Positions 1 to 9,637 of a DNA stretch of 64,000 nt are shown piece after piece. Every line of letters starts with the position of its first letter. The first letter of the stretch is position 1. Both the position numbers and the translations under genes were made by a program. The notes beneath the pieces were generated by a model. It did no database searches. It saw nothing but the letters and a program-made list of their open reading frames with translations, and was not told the DNA's origin. Origin of the DNA: an uncultured Clostridia bacterium (GTDB lineage: Bacteria > Bacillota > Clostridia > Oscillospirales > Acutalibacteraceae); the NCBI GenBank assembly GCA_947581635.1, contig CANPVE010000002.1:124001-188000 (forward strand). Reading direction: 5' to 3'.

Positions 1-793
1 GCTCATCGTCGAAGTATTCGGAAGGAGCTGAGATATGGAACAGGGAGCCTATTGCAAAGAGCGCCATAAAAATATCAGCAAATATTGTTGGATTTGACAG
101 AATGTCCTGTATTGATTGGCAGTCGTTTACAAGCCAATTGAGTGAATACATAAACGACATGACTATGCCGATACATCCCGTGGCAAACCCCCACTTGATT
201 GAGTTGGAATTTATGCCGCAGAAGAGCTTGCCTAACGTCAGCGAGAATATCGTGAAAGCACAGGACATGGCTATTACAGGTAATTGATCACTGACATCTG
301 CCATTGAAGCGGATTTTAGAAAGCACAGCAACATTCGGCAGCCATACCATAACGCCGGGAATATCGGAACTATCGACACGGAAGGAATGATGTTTTGTCC
401 TTTGAAATAGGTTATTGAATAAAACATGAACGACAGCACCGAGAGCACGCCAATAACGGAGAAAACCTTGCCTGACGTGCCTTCAAAGGGGGAATATTCC
501 CCGCTTATCAAGCCGAGCGCTGAGGTATACCCGACCGCTGCCGCCAGGAGCATTGTGACAAATCCAAGTCCTTTGGATTTGCGGGAGTTATAGGTGCGAG
601 GAAAGTCGTCGGTAAACAGCGAAAAGGCGAACACCAGCATCAGGAAAATCGCCATAAGAACATTATTTATTATATTTATGGTGTTCACAAACTCGGTGGA
701 AGCGTTAGCCGAAAACATGGAACTGTAAAGCGAAATAGGTATGATAAAGGTCGATATGACAAATAAAACAACCATCGACCGTCTTATTTTCAT
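1..793 (-). CDS. Polytopic membrane protein, 3' end cut by the window
   Basis: The minus strand reads open from an ATG at 793 to the window edge (264 codons, no stop). A GGAGGGG ribosome site lies 7-8 bases before the ATG. The product starts MKIRRSMVVLFVISTF and shows about six hydrophobic segments separated by short loops, so it should sit in the cytoplasmic membrane. The first segment could serve as a signal anchor. I see no transporter signature, catalytic motif or family I can name. The missing C terminus lies outside the window, so the total length is unknown. The gene stands alone on this side: the next upstream gene (ilvC) has its own promoter and terminator. Confidence is high that this is a gene and low for any function. 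Confidence 0.75.
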   Translation of the reverse strand, partial: MKIRRSMVVLFVISTFIIPISLYSSMFSANASTEFVNTINIINNVLMAIFLMLVFAFSLFTDDFPRTYNSRKSKGLGFVTMLLAAAVGYTSALGLISGEYSPFEGTSGKVFSVIGVLSVLSFMFYSITYFKGQNIIPSVSIVPIFPALWYGCRMLLCFLKSASMADVSDQLPVIAMSCAFTIFSLTLGKLFCGINSNSIKWGFATGCIGIVMSFMYSLNWLVNDCQSIQDILSNPTIFADIFMALFAIGSLFHISAPSEYFDDE

Positions 794-1112
794 ATATGAA
801 CCCCTCCCCTTTGAAATTTTGTTGTTTCTTATTTCCTCTTTGCATTAAAAACATCTGCAATATATTTTATCACATGAAACCACTCAAATATATTAACAAA
901 TATAAGAACTTCTTACAATACCGCAATCTATCAAAGTATATTTTAGACCATAATGCCCCCAAAGTCAAGTAATACACACTTGCAATTATAATACCGGCAA
1001 CCGAATTTTTTGTGAATTAACATAAAGTTTGTTGTACATTTTGCGTAAAAAGTATGCGTCAAGCTGTCCTTTTATAAGAATACCGAGGTCAGTACAAATG
1101 TATACTTACCGG

Positions 1113-1124
1113 GTACTTATGCGA
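1113..1124 (+). repeat. 12-mer intergenic motif, copy 1
   Basis: TACTTATGCGAC. It differs by one base from the copies at 63102 and 63279 and by two from 56552. The nearest minus-strand start is 320 bases away. Function unknown; see the finding on this motif. Confidence 0.45.
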
Positions 1125-1154
1125 CGCGTTATTTTATAAGTTCTGCTGCTTCAC

Positions 1155-1196
1155 AACAAAAAAAGCCGACACATCTTAAATGAAATGCCGACTTTT
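1155..1196 (-). terminator. Intrinsic terminator of ilvC
   Basis: On the minus strand a 9-bp stem (AAGTCGGCA with TGTCGGCTT, two G-U pairs) is followed by a run of seven T. It lies about 35 bases past the ilvC stop. Confidence 0.8.
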
Positions 1197-1231
1197 CTGT
1201 TTGTGTATAATCTATTCAGCCAATCAGACGA

Positions 1232-2281
<1,050 letters not shown>

Positions 2282-2344
2282 TTATTTTGATAGTGATACA
2301 AAAAATTTCAACGAATTGTATGAAATTTCCTGTGCGTTGACACC

Positions 2345-2374
2345 AGTATATACCATTTTACAGGGGATTGTCAA
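2345..2374 (-). promoter_or_regulatory. Sigma-A promoter of ilvC
   Basis: On the minus strand, TTGACA and TATACT are separated by 18 bases. The predicted start is near 2338, giving a leader of only about 80 bases, too short for a T-box. Confidence 0.8.
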
Positions 2375-2412
2375 GCAATGTTTGCGCAAACGGTATCAAC
2401 CAAAGGTTGATA

Positions 2413-2471
2413 CTGAGTAAGTAACCCTTCTCATCAGAATTTTTCTGCTTTTTGCGCTGAAAAAGTAAATG
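2413..2471 (+). repeat. Tail-only copy of the dispersed intergenic repeat (copy D)
   Basis: This stretch resembles the 3' tails of the repeats near 40.4 kb and 57.4 kb: GTAAGTAA, then CTTCTCATCAGAAT, and ending AAAAAGTAAATG. The hairpin-bearing 5' half is missing. It lies just upstream of the promoter for the TM-macro gene. Confidence 0.45.
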
Positions 2472-2485
2472 CTCCTGTCGTATAC

Positions 2486-2515
2486 TTGAAATATTATAAA
2501 GTTTTATGATATAAT
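2486..2515 (+). promoter_or_regulatory. Promoter of the TM-macro gene
   Basis: TTGAAA and TATAAT separated by 18 bases. The predicted start is near 2522, about 29 bases before the ATG at 2551. Confidence 0.75.
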
Positions 2516-2550
2516 GCAATAAGTACAAAGGAGAAGGGAGATATTTTCAG

Positions 2551-3525
2551 ATGAACAAATTAAGAATATTCCTCAAAAATTTCACAGCCGGGCGAAAGGC
2601 TCTGTTTAAAAGAATGGGGATTCTTCTGGGTTCGGCGCTCGCGGTTTTTGAAGTGGTCCAAGTGCTACTCCAAGACGACAGCATTGCGCAGTTATGTGGA
2701 AATATCGGCATTTTTGGCATCAGTCTAAAATCAATACTTACAAATGTATTTGTATACCTTGCAATCGGTGCCGTCGTGGCTCTGATAAGACAAGGTTCTT
2801 TCGCGCATTATTGCATGAACATAGCGGGAACCGATGTGAAAATTGAAATTTCAATGGCGGATATATTCTCCAACAAGGGGGAAATTGTTGTACCGTGCAA
2901 CACTACATTCTCGGTGAATAAACGCATTGTTGGTGACAAAAGCATACAGTCACAAATGACTGCCCGCTTGAAGCTGTCAAAGGACAATCCACTTGATAAA
3001 GACGAATATTTTGAAAGGCAGGTAAAGTCCGCTTTGGCTTCGTGCCGACAATGCATGGAACGCAGATTGCCTGAGCAAAGGGTGCTTATTGAAGCCACGG
3101 ACGAGTTCTCATACGGAACTATGCTCCCTCTGAATCTGCCCATAGACGGTAAGCCGCGCAATGTTATCCTGCTTGCGGTTGCCAAGATGGTTGAGCCGCA
3201 CAAGCCAAAGACCGACGGCGCGCACCTGATGGCAAGCATCGACGATATGTGGAATCAAATTGCCGAGAACAGGACGCGCGAACAAACCTTAATTGTGCCG
3301 ATAATGGGGACGGGCAGCGCGGGGCTTACAGACAAGCCCCAGCAGACTGTGGCGCGCTACATACTGCGCACTTTTGCCGACAACGCACATCGCCTCGGCA
3401 TAAAAAAATTGATTCTGAGCGTCTATCCGCAGGATTATCTGGAAAATAAGGTGAATCTTGAGGAGCTTCGCAGCTATGCCGACTATATATGCAGATTTCC
3501 CGACAGTGATTTTGATATCAAATGA
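2551..3525 (+). CDS. TM-macro domain protein resembling the type II Thoeris effector ThsA
   Basis: The 324-residue protein starts at an ATG with GGAGAAGGGAG upstream. Two hydrophobic helices lie near residues 19-42 and 59-80. A soluble domain follows from about residue 90, with the pattern I associate with the ThsA-type macro domain (formerly DUF6430): DIFSNKGEIVVPCN, then a TFSVNKRIVGDKSI segment, and near the C terminus VPIMGTGSAGL. In type II Thoeris defence, TIR proteins (ThsB) make a nucleotide signal and the TM-macro ThsA binds it and damages the membrane. No TIR gene is adjacent or anywhere in the window, so this would be an orphan effector or a housekeeping homolog. It is monocistronic with its own promoter. 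Family assignment is from memory of motifs; domain layout is seen directly. Confidence 0.65.
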   Translation: MNKLRIFLKNFTAGRKALFKRMGILLGSALAVFEVVQVLLQDDSIAQLCGNIGIFGISLKSILTNVFVYLAIGAVVALIRQGSFAHYCMNIAGTDVKIEISMADIFSNKGEIVVPCNTTFSVNKRIVGDKSIQSQMTARLKLSKDNPLDKDEYFERQVKSALASCRQCMERRLPEQRVLIEATDEFSYGTMLPLNLPIDGKPRNVILLAVAKMVEPHKPKTDGAHLMASIDDMWNQIAENRTREQTLIVPIMGTGSAGLTDKPQQTVARYILRTFADNAHRLGIKKLILSVYPQDYLENKVNLEELRSYADYICRFPDSDFDIK

Positions 3526-3532
3526 TTTTGTT

Positions 3533-3565
3533 GCCGCCGCACGATCAAAATAATCGTGCGGCGGC
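3533..3565 (+). terminator. Hairpin after the TM-macro gene
   Basis: A perfect 13-bp GC-rich stem (GCCGCCGCACGAT with its complement) and a 7-base loop, 8 bases past the stop. The following T tract is short (ATTTAAAA), so it may act as a weak terminator or as an mRNA end-protecting hairpin. Confidence 0.6.
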
Positions 3566-3743
3566 ATTTAAAAACAATAGGTGAAGCGTGAGAATCCTGC
3601 GGCGCTTCGGGCGCGGAACTGGTTAGAAAAATTCTGCTTGCGGGCACCACGATATTCCCCGCCTACCTTCCGACATTTATTTTTTTCGTGTTTACATCAG
3701 TATTATGTTTTCACGGTTAATGACGTTTAATTACCTTTAAAAA

Positions 3744-4388
3744 TCAAAATCCTATTCTCTCTCCATCCACATACAGTATGTAGCCGTCGTCCATATCGTT
3801 GACATATCCATAGTAAAATGTCATTGTGTCGGGGTATGATACCGCTTGGAATTTCGTGTTGCGGCTGTCGGTCACTCCGGACGGCTCGTCGATAATATTA
3901 CCGCTTGCGCTGTGTGCCACTATCACAAAGCAGTCTTTGGAATCGGGAACATACAGGCGTTCCACTATGCAGTAATTCATTGTGGCTGTGTCGCGCCTGC
4001 GATTGTAGAGAGTTTCGAGTTTCCATTTACCATTGTCGCGCCGAGGCAGCACCGAAGTTACGAGCTTGTTGTCTCCCGTGGAAGCTATAACCAGCGCGCA
4101 GTTATCATATTCGTTTATTTCCAAAATTTCACCCATGTGGTTGTATCTGAATGAATCCTCCGGCTCGGAAAAGCCGAATACTGCATTTTCCACGGGAATC
4201 AGATAAAGCGCCGCCATCACGGCGAGAAATACTCCTGCTGTTCCCGTCAGCACGCCTGTATCGCTGCGTATTACACGAGTGCGGCCCGCAGAATAACCGT
4301 CGCGCATATCGCTGAGTATTACGAACGCTATACCGCCCGCCGCCAGCGCAAAAATTAATCGTATCACGGTGTAAAGCACACACAACAC
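3744..4388 (-). CDS. Hypothetical membrane-anchored protein with C-terminal soluble domain
   Basis: The 214-residue protein has two hydrophobic segments, near residues 5-26 and 47-64. A soluble C-terminal part of about 145 residues carries no recognisable motif and by topology could lie on either side of the membrane. It starts 34 bases after the stop of the LysR gene on the same strand, so the two are probably co-transcribed. I do not recognise the family. No cysteine pairs, lipobox or catalytic pattern are evident. The gene looks intact and its codon use resembles that of its neighbours. A link to amino acid metabolism is only suggested by position behind leuCD-lysR. Confidence 0.65.
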   Translation of the reverse strand: MLCVLYTVIRLIFALAAGGIAFVILSDMRDGYSAGRTRVIRSDTGVLTGTAGVFLAVMAALYLIPVENAVFGFSEPEDSFRYNHMGEILEINEYDNCALVIASTGDNKLVTSVLPRRDNGKWKLETLYNRRRDTATMNYCIVERLYVPDSKDCFVIVAHSASGNIIDEPSGVTDSRNTKFQAVSYPDTMTFYYGYVNDMDDGYILYVDGERIGF

Positions 4389-4422
4389 CTCCTACATCAT
4401 AAATCAACAATCAGGTTGTGAC

Positions 4423-5343
4423 TTATGACAATTCCGAATTGCGAATTGCAAAATTCAGGTTGCTGTCGATCCAGTCGGTTGTGTAGTTCCAAAAGCTCTC
4501 CTGTGCGCGGCTCATCTTTTGCCCTCTGCGGTGTACCAGGAATACGTTGCGGATAAAAGTCTCGTCCTCAAATGGAATTGTCACTACCTGTTCGTCCGCG
4601 TATTCCTCCGCGAGAAATGTCGCTGAAATTCCGACGCCGCGATTTTGTCTTGCGGCCTCAACAATCAGTGAATCGTCGCTTATCTCCAGCAGAATTTCCG
4701 GATTAAGTCCTCCCTTGACAAAGCGAGTTATATTGTGAGGATAGAGTGAAAAATCGCGTCCTTTGAGAATTATGGGATATCCGTTCAAGTCGGGATAGCG
4801 TATGATGCTTTTGCGCGCAAGAGGATGATTTTTATTCACCACAGCGCGGAAGTCGTGAGAAAAACAGAATTCAACCTCGTAATTTATCAGATCTATCGGC
4901 TGAGGCAGAAACGCAAAGTCCACACGTCCGCTTTGCAGCATATCGTATATGGGATATTCGGGATATTCCACCAAGTCGAGGTGTATGTCGGGGTACAAAT
5001 CATAAAAATCCGTCACGAATTTTAGTGTGAGATATTTTGGCACGCCGTATGTAGTAGCTATGTGAAGCGTGTGCGTTGCGTTGGTGGCGCTCTCGTGGAA
5101 TTCGCTCTTGATTCGGCTGCACTCGCTCAATATGACATTGGCGGCGGAATACAACTTGTGGGCGTACATCGTTGGGCTGAGACCCTGTGGGGAGCGTGTG
5201 AAAAGCTCTCGGCCAAGTTCATCTTCCAGTTTTTTTATCATTTTGCTGACAGCCTGTGGGGTTACGAAAAGCTTTTCGGCAGCCTTGTGAATGTTTCCGG
5301 ATTCGTATACCTTCACAAAGCAGCCCAGCAATCTCTCGTCCAT
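4423..5343 (-). CDS. LysR-family transcriptional regulator
   Basis: A typical LysR protein of about 306 residues. The N-terminal winged helix-turn-helix spans residues 1-60 (pattern AAEKLFVTPQAVSKMIKKLE), and the two-lobed periplasmic-binding-like effector domain runs from about 90 to 295. I place the start at the ATG at 5343; an in-frame TTG one codon earlier is less likely, and GGGGGC lies about 10 bases upstream. The gene follows leuD by about 128 bases on the same strand. LysR proteins usually control adjacent genes in response to a pathway metabolite, so leuCD is the natural target candidate, but I could not identify a T-N11-A operator with confidence. The ligand is unknown. Confidence 0.88.
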   Translation of the reverse strand: MDERLLGCFVKVYESGNIHKAAEKLFVTPQAVSKMIKKLEDELGRELFTRSPQGLSPTMYAHKLYSAANVILSECSRIKSEFHESATNATHTLHIATTYGVPKYLTLKFVTDFYDLYPDIHLDLVEYPEYPIYDMLQSGRVDFAFLPQPIDLINYEVEFCFSHDFRAVVNKNHPLARKSIIRYPDLNGYPIILKGRDFSLYPHNITRFVKGGLNPEILLEISDDSLIVEAARQNRGVGISATFLAEEYADEQVVTIPFEDETFIRNVFLVHRRGQKMSRAQESFWNYTTDWIDSNLNFAIRNSELS

Positions 5344-5471
5344 CAACCGCAGCCCCCGTTTCCATAGTCAATTATATCATTTATATCATTCATCACAATC
5401 AGCACAGGCGGCACGCATTCAAGCTGCACTGCCGCCCAGTGTCAATTGAGTATTCTCCGTTACGAATTGAA

Positions 5472-5960
5472 TTACAGCCTGTCTTTGATTGAGTTGAGCA
5501 GGCCGCCCGACGTAATTATGTTTTGAATAAAGGGCGGGAAGGGCTGTGCCTGATAGCTTTTACCGGTGGTGACGTCGGTGATGACGCCCGTGTCAAAATT
5601 CACCTTGACCTCGTCGCCATCGTTAATATCTTGTGCCGCCTCATCGCATTCGAGTATAGCAAGCCCTATGTTGAGAGCGTTGCGGTAGAATATTCTAGCG
5701 AAAGTCGAAGCTATCACGCATGATATGCCCGAAGCCTTTATCGCTATTGGCGCGTGCTCGCGCGAGGAACCGCAGCCAAAATTCTTGCCTGCCACCATTA
5801 TCTCGCCTTCCTTGACGGTCTTGACGAAATTTGCGTCTATGTCTTCCATGCAATGGGCGGCAAGCTCGGCGTGAGATGATGTATTGAGGTAGCGTGCGGG
5901 AATGATAACATCGGTGTCGACGTTATCGCCGTACTTGTGTACTTTGCCTTGTGCTTCCAT
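5472..5960 (-). CDS. leuD: 3-isopropylmalate dehydratase small subunit
   Basis: Small subunit of isopropylmalate isomerase, which with LeuC interconverts 2- and 3-isopropylmalate in leucine synthesis. The 162-residue protein carries the swivel-domain signature [15 protein letters not shown] near residues 11-25 and the substrate-binding segment [10 protein letters not shown] near 62-71. I chose the ATG at 5960 because GGGAGGA lies 8 bases before it; the open frame extends ten codons further without a site. The gene begins 41 bases after leuC ends, so they form an operon. The family also includes homoaconitase and citramalate-type small subunits; the LeuCD reading fits the short archaeal/clostridial-type subunit and the neighbouring LysR gene. 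Confidence 0.93.
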   Translation of the reverse strand: MEAQGKVHKYGDNVDTDVIIPARYLNTSSHAELAAHCMEDIDANFVKTVKEGEIMVAGKNFGCGSSREHAPIAIKASGISCVIASTFARIFYRNALNIGLAILECDEAAQDINDGDEVKVNFDTGVITDVTTGKSYQAQPFPPFIQNIITSGGLLNSIKDRL

Positions 5961-6001
5961 GGTTAAAATCCTCCCTTGAGAAAAATACAAAAAGCCTGAA
6001 A

Positions 6002-7276
6002 TTACTTCTCCAAAACTCTGGACGGATCCGTGATGTAACCCGTCACGGCACTTGCGGCCGCCACTGCGGGGCTTGCCAGATAGATTTCGCTGGTTATGTG
6101 ACCCATTCTGCCGATGAAGTTGCGGTTGGTGGTGCTGACGGCCCTTTCATTTTCGGCGAGAATGCCCATATGGCCTCCGAGGCATGGACCGCAGGTAGGG
6201 GTCGAGACAACTGCTCCCGCTTCAATGAAAATTTCAATCAGACCTTCCCGGAGAGCCTGAAGATATATTGACTGAGTGCCGGGGAAGATTATGCAGCGCA
6301 CGTCCTGCGCCACCTTGCGACCCTTGAGTATTTCGGCGGCTGCGCGCAGATCTTCAATTCTGCCGTTTGTGCAGCTTCCTATGACGCTCTGGTCGATTTT
6401 GATTTCTGTTTCTCCGATCTCGTCCACTGTGCGTGTATTCTCGGGAAGGTGAGGAAATGAAACTGTCGGACGGAGTGCGGAAAGGTCAATTGTGTATGTT
6501 TCGTCATACTCTGCGTCCTCGTCTGCCGAGTACACTACAGGCTCCCGCTGGAATCTGCCTTTGCAGTATTCCTCGGTTATCTCGTCCACTGGGAATATGC
6601 CGTTCTTTGCGCCCGCTTCGATTGCCATGTTTGCTATGCAGAGGCGGGAATCCATCGAGAGGTGCTTCACACCGTCACCCGTGAATTCCATTGATTTGTA
6701 GCGCGCGCCGTCGACGCCTATCATTCCGATAATGTGCAGAATGACGTCCTTGCCTGTTACCCAGCCTTGTGGTTTGCCTGTCAGGATAAATTTGATGGCC
6801 GAGGGAACCTTGAACCATGCTTTGCCCGTCGCCATGCCTGCCGCCATATCGGTGGAGCCTACGCCTGTACTGAACGCGCCGAGCGCACCGTAGGTACACG
6901 TGTGGCTGTCCGCTCCGATAACGCAGTCGCCGGGTCCCACAAGACCCTGCTCGGGCAAAAGCGCGTGCTCGATGCCCATTTGACCGACGTCAAAGTAATT
7001 CAGAACATCGTATTTTTTCGCAAATGTACGTACCTTTTTGACCTGTTCGGCCGCTTTTATGTCCTTGTTTGGAGTGAAGTGATCCATAACAAGGGCGATT
7101 TTTTCCCTATCGAATATCTTGTTGACGCCAGCCTTTTCCAATTCGTTGATAGCCACCGGTGAGGTGATGTCGTTTCCAAGCACCAGATCCAGTTTAGCTT
7201 CAATGAGCTGCCCTGCGGCGACACTGTTGAGGCCCGCGTGCGCCGCGAGTATCTTCTGAGTCATAGTCATACCCAT
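6002..7276 (-). CDS. leuC: 3-isopropylmalate dehydratase large subunit
   Basis: An aconitase-family [4Fe-4S] enzyme of 424 residues. The cluster ligands are visible: C302 in GSCTNGR, and C362 and C365 in TCGPC. Other family segments include [13 protein letters not shown] near 121-133. The length matches the two-subunit type paired with a separate LeuD, not the single-chain fungal type. The ATG at 7276 has AAGGAGG 10-12 bases upstream. It is the first gene of leuC-leuD, probably followed by lysR. Transcription starts from a consensus promoter at 7315-7343 with a leader of only about 30 bases, so T-box or peptide attenuation is unlikely and control should be at initiation. Substrate could also be a homolog such as citramalate, but leucine synthesis is most likely. 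Confidence 0.95.
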   Translation of the reverse strand: MGMTMTQKILAAHAGLNSVAAGQLIEAKLDLVLGNDITSPVAINELEKAGVNKIFDREKIALVMDHFTPNKDIKAAEQVKKVRTFAKKYDVLNYFDVGQMGIEHALLPEQGLVGPGDCVIGADSHTCTYGALGAFSTGVGSTDMAAGMATGKAWFKVPSAIKFILTGKPQGWVTGKDVILHIIGMIGVDGARYKSMEFTGDGVKHLSMDSRLCIANMAIEAGAKNGIFPVDEITEEYCKGRFQREPVVYSADEDAEYDETYTIDLSALRPTVSFPHLPENTRTVDEIGETEIKIDQSVIGSCTNGRIEDLRAAAEILKGRKVAQDVRCIIFPGTQSIYLQALREGLIEIFIEAGAVVSTPTCGPCLGGHMGILAENERAVSTTNRNFIGRMGHITSEIYLASPAVAAASAVTGYITDPSRVLEK

Positions 7277-7314
7277 TGTAAGTATTCCTCCTTGATTAAT
7301 GTTGTTTATATATC

Positions 7315-7343
7315 ATTATAACACATATATCGCGTTTTGTAAA
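7315..7343 (-). promoter_or_regulatory. Promoter of leuCD
   Basis: On the minus strand, TTTACA and TATAAT are separated by 17 bases. Confidence 0.8.
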
Positions 7344-7568
7344 TATTTTTAATTTTTTACTCCAGAGCAGCACTTACTTTTCCCAGTCGGACAAACGGGC
7401 ATAAAAGCATTCAGCCATGTTGCGCTTTAGGGGGACAGTAACAATTTCGGGGGTGCTTGCATACCATGGCTAGTGGGGGAAGAATACTTTTTATTATCAA
7501 GCAGGTAACTCCGATTAAATCGTTGATATTATGGTATCAGGTTTTCCCTATTGAAAGGAAGTGAAAGA

Positions 7569-8114
7569 ATGAAGCGGGAACAAAAAAAAGGAAAAATAAA
7601 TAATAAGGTAAAATGGTTGATTTTTTTGTTGATTTTTCTGATGGTTTTGATAATGGTTGGTTTGGATCACTTCACAAAAGTAAACAGGCTCTCCGGCAGC
7701 TTAAATTCAAACGCCCCTGTTGGCATAATGGTCGATTCCAACGCCGGTGATTGTCAAACGTCCGAAAATGACGGCGGTGCAGAGCAGAATGTGGCAATCT
7801 CAGGTGTAGGAGCTATCACCATTCCTGCAAATCAAAAAGAAGTACCGGTTAATTTTTATAATCCAAAGCAAAATGCAGAACTGTATTACCTGACATTTGA
7901 GCTAAGACTTTATAACGAGGATAAAGCACAATACGAGGTACTGTGTACCTCAGGATTGGTTTCCCCGGGAAACCGCGTCTACAGAATGACGCTTTCGCAT
8001 GGAATTGAAAAGGGCAAGTATGACGCAGTGGTTCACATTCAACCATACCGTATGAACCGGGACAGAACTCCTACAAATAATGTTGATATAAAGACCAAAC
8101 TAATTGTTGAATAA
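7569..8114 (+). CDS. Membrane-anchored secreted beta-rich protein
   Basis: The 181-residue protein has a basic N terminus, one strong hydrophobic segment near residues 17-36 and an external domain of about 140 residues. AAAGGAAGTG precedes the ATG at 7569; an in-frame TTG at 7551 is less likely. The external part has alternating hydrophobic residues typical of a beta-sandwich (AITIPANQKEVPVNFYNP, later KGKYDAVVHIQPY). No catalytic motif or sorting signal is visible. It lies 80 bases before a secreted protein that is also beta-rich, and the two end at one strong terminator, so they probably form a small surface-structure operon. I do not recognise a named family; a role in a surface fibre or adhesin is a guess from the fold impression and pairing. 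Confidence 0.65.
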   Translation: MKREQKKGKINNKVKWLIFLLIFLMVLIMVGLDHFTKVNRLSGSLNSNAPVGIMVDSNAGDCQTSENDGGAEQNVAISGVGAITIPANQKEVPVNFYNPKQNAELYYLTFELRLYNEDKAQYEVLCTSGLVSPGNRVYRMTLSHGIEKGKYDAVVHIQPYRMNRDRTPTNNVDIKTKLIVE

Positions 8115-8194
8115 AAGGCCGAATCGCGCAAATAAAGAAAATTAAAAAATCTTATGAATGAAAAATACTTCTTTAGGAAGGGAATGTTGCAAAA

Positions 8195-8686
8195 ATGAAA
8201 AAAATATTATCAATTATTGTTGCCGCTGCAATTGCTGTGATAATGCCGATCAGTTCCTTTGCGGCAGAAAATGTGGAAATAAATCAGGATTCCGAACAAA
8301 AAAGCAGCTCTATTAGCGTGGACTATAATATGGATCTGGCCTATACCGTGACTATTCCCGCAAGCGTAACCTTTACCGACACCGAAAAGACAGTGGAGAG
8401 AACGATTCAAGTCAGTGGGGTGTTGATCAGCGAAGGAAATTCTATTAGCGTAAGCATTTCAAGCCTCAATGACTTTGAAATGAAAAACGGAGACGGATAT
8501 ATCGACTATTATATTATGGTTAATTATCACGCGCTCCCGGAGAATAATTGCAGTATACTGACCGTTAACGCGGACGACGGTTCGGGCTGGGCGATTTTAA
8601 GCTTCGTCACGGATCTCGAAAAAAGTCACGCTTTGTATTCCGGAAAATACACCGATACACTTACCTTTACAGTTTCCGTTATTTAA
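8195..8686 (+). CDS. Secreted protein, fibre- or adhesin-like beta domain
   Basis: The 163-residue protein has a classical signal peptide ending ISSFAAE (cleavage near residue 23). GGAAGGGAATG lies upstream of the ATG. The mature part resembles small secreted Firmicutes proteins with a segment of the type YTVTIPASVTF and a last strand of the type YSGKYTDTLTFTVSV; I remember the latter pattern from surface or WxL-like proteins but cannot name the family. No LPXTG or lipobox is present. It follows the anchored protein at 7569-8114 and ends at a bidirectional terminator, so the pair may act together, one anchored and one released or polymerised. Confidence 0.65.
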   Translation: MKKILSIIVAAAIAVIMPISSFAAENVEINQDSEQKSSSISVDYNMDLAYTVTIPASVTFTDTEKTVERTIQVSGVLISEGNSISVSISSLNDFEMKNGDGYIDYYIMVNYHALPENNCSILTVNADDGSGWAILSFVTDLEKSHALYSGKYTDTLTFTVSVI

Positions 8687-8710
8687 GGTTTACAATTATC
8701 ATAATAAAAG

Positions 8711-8752
8711 CCAAAAGAGAGCGAAGACTCGAATGTCTCCGCTCTCTTTTGG
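8711..8752. terminator. Bidirectional terminator
   Basis: A 13-bp stem (CCAAAAGAGAGCG and complement) extended by an inner GAC/GTC. It separates the secreted pair (+) from the anti-sigma operon (-). The T tract is better on the minus strand. Confidence 0.85.
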
Positions 8753-8854
8753 TTATCCGGCGTCACGTGTTATCGGTTTTACGTTTTATTCTGCACAGAC
8801 TGCCGCGCTGTTTTCGTTGACTGAAATAAAACGCTTTTGACAAATAACTATACC

Positions 8855-9637
8855 CTAATCTTCGAACACGGTTATAGAATTTGCCATATCTGCCATTCTC
8901 GAAGCGTGACCTTCTTCACAATCTGCAAAATAATGAATTGTCACTATGAACGACCCGCCTTTGCCGTTGTCAGCGATATAGATGGATTCGACGTCACCGT
9001 CCCACTGATAATTATCGGCGTCAAACCATTGGGCGTGTATTTTGTTGGAGAACCGGGTTAAATCTGATTCTCCCGTCTCACAGACGACCGGATCTTTTGC
9101 CTTTATTTTATCTAACTCTGAGGCAAGCGAACTCGCCTTGTCGAGCGTTGTCTGGGTTATCGTCATATACACAGGCGTATCCTTCATATCCTGCTCGGTG
9201 TAATCTACCGGAGTCACTATCAATGTGTCTTTGTCCTTCTCAACACTGTACATATTTTTGTCAATGTACACGCCGTAGTCTGCGAGTCCGCTGTTCGGTT
9301 GGAATTCCACCACTTCACCGCTGTAGTTCACCTTTTCACTGCTGCCTTCCATAGTTATAACGGCGTTGTCCCTGTCAGGGAAAATATGCCTGTACAGCGC
9401 GTTGGCAGAGGCCCTTCCCGCTGGCGATACCGCGAATACAACCACTACGAGGCACGCCGCCGCCGCCGCGTATTTGATATACTTTCGACCGGTATGTTTC
9501 GCCGGTTCTGCATTTTTTAATATTTTTTCCCATACATGGTCTATTCTTGACTGTGACGGCATGGGATAACTTGAACAGGTTTTCAATAACAGCTCGTCGA
9601 ATTCCCTGTCCGAAAATTCATTGTTGTTTTTCGTCAT
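8855..9637 (-). CDS. Membrane anti-sigma factor (putative)
   Basis: The 260-residue protein has a cytoplasmic N terminus of about 50 residues, a single transmembrane helix near 54-72 and an external domain of about 185 residues. The start overlaps the end of the ECF sigma gene by 20 bases, and GGAGG lies 5-9 bases before the ATG. This topology and translational coupling are typical of an anti-sigma factor that holds its sigma at the membrane. No zinc-binding HXXXCXXC is visible, so it is not a ZAS-type anti-sigma; it resembles the less conserved Firmicutes anti-sigma proteins with a DUF4179-like layout. The signal sensed by the outer domain is unknown. Assignment is from context and topology. 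Confidence 0.75.
   Translation of the reverse strand: MTKNNNEFSDREFDELLLKTCSSYPMPSQSRIDHVWEKILKNAEPAKHTGRKYIKYAAAAACLVVVVFAVSPAGRASANALYRHIFPDRDNAVITMEGSSEKVNYSGEVVEFQPNSGLADYGVYIDKNMYSVEKDKDTLIVTPVDYTEQDMKDTPVYMTITQTTLDKASSLASELDKIKAKDPVVCETGESDLTRFSNKIHAQWFDADNYQWDGDVESIYIADNGKGGSFIVTIHYFADCEEGHASRMADMANSITVFED

Larger units (their letters stand above)
794..1231. other. Intergenic region between the membrane protein and ilvC
   Basis: AT-rich spacer with no convincing ORF. It holds the ilvC terminator at its right end and one copy of the 12-mer intergenic motif at 1113-1124. I could not find a clear promoter for the membrane protein gene that starts at 793. Confidence 0.6.
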
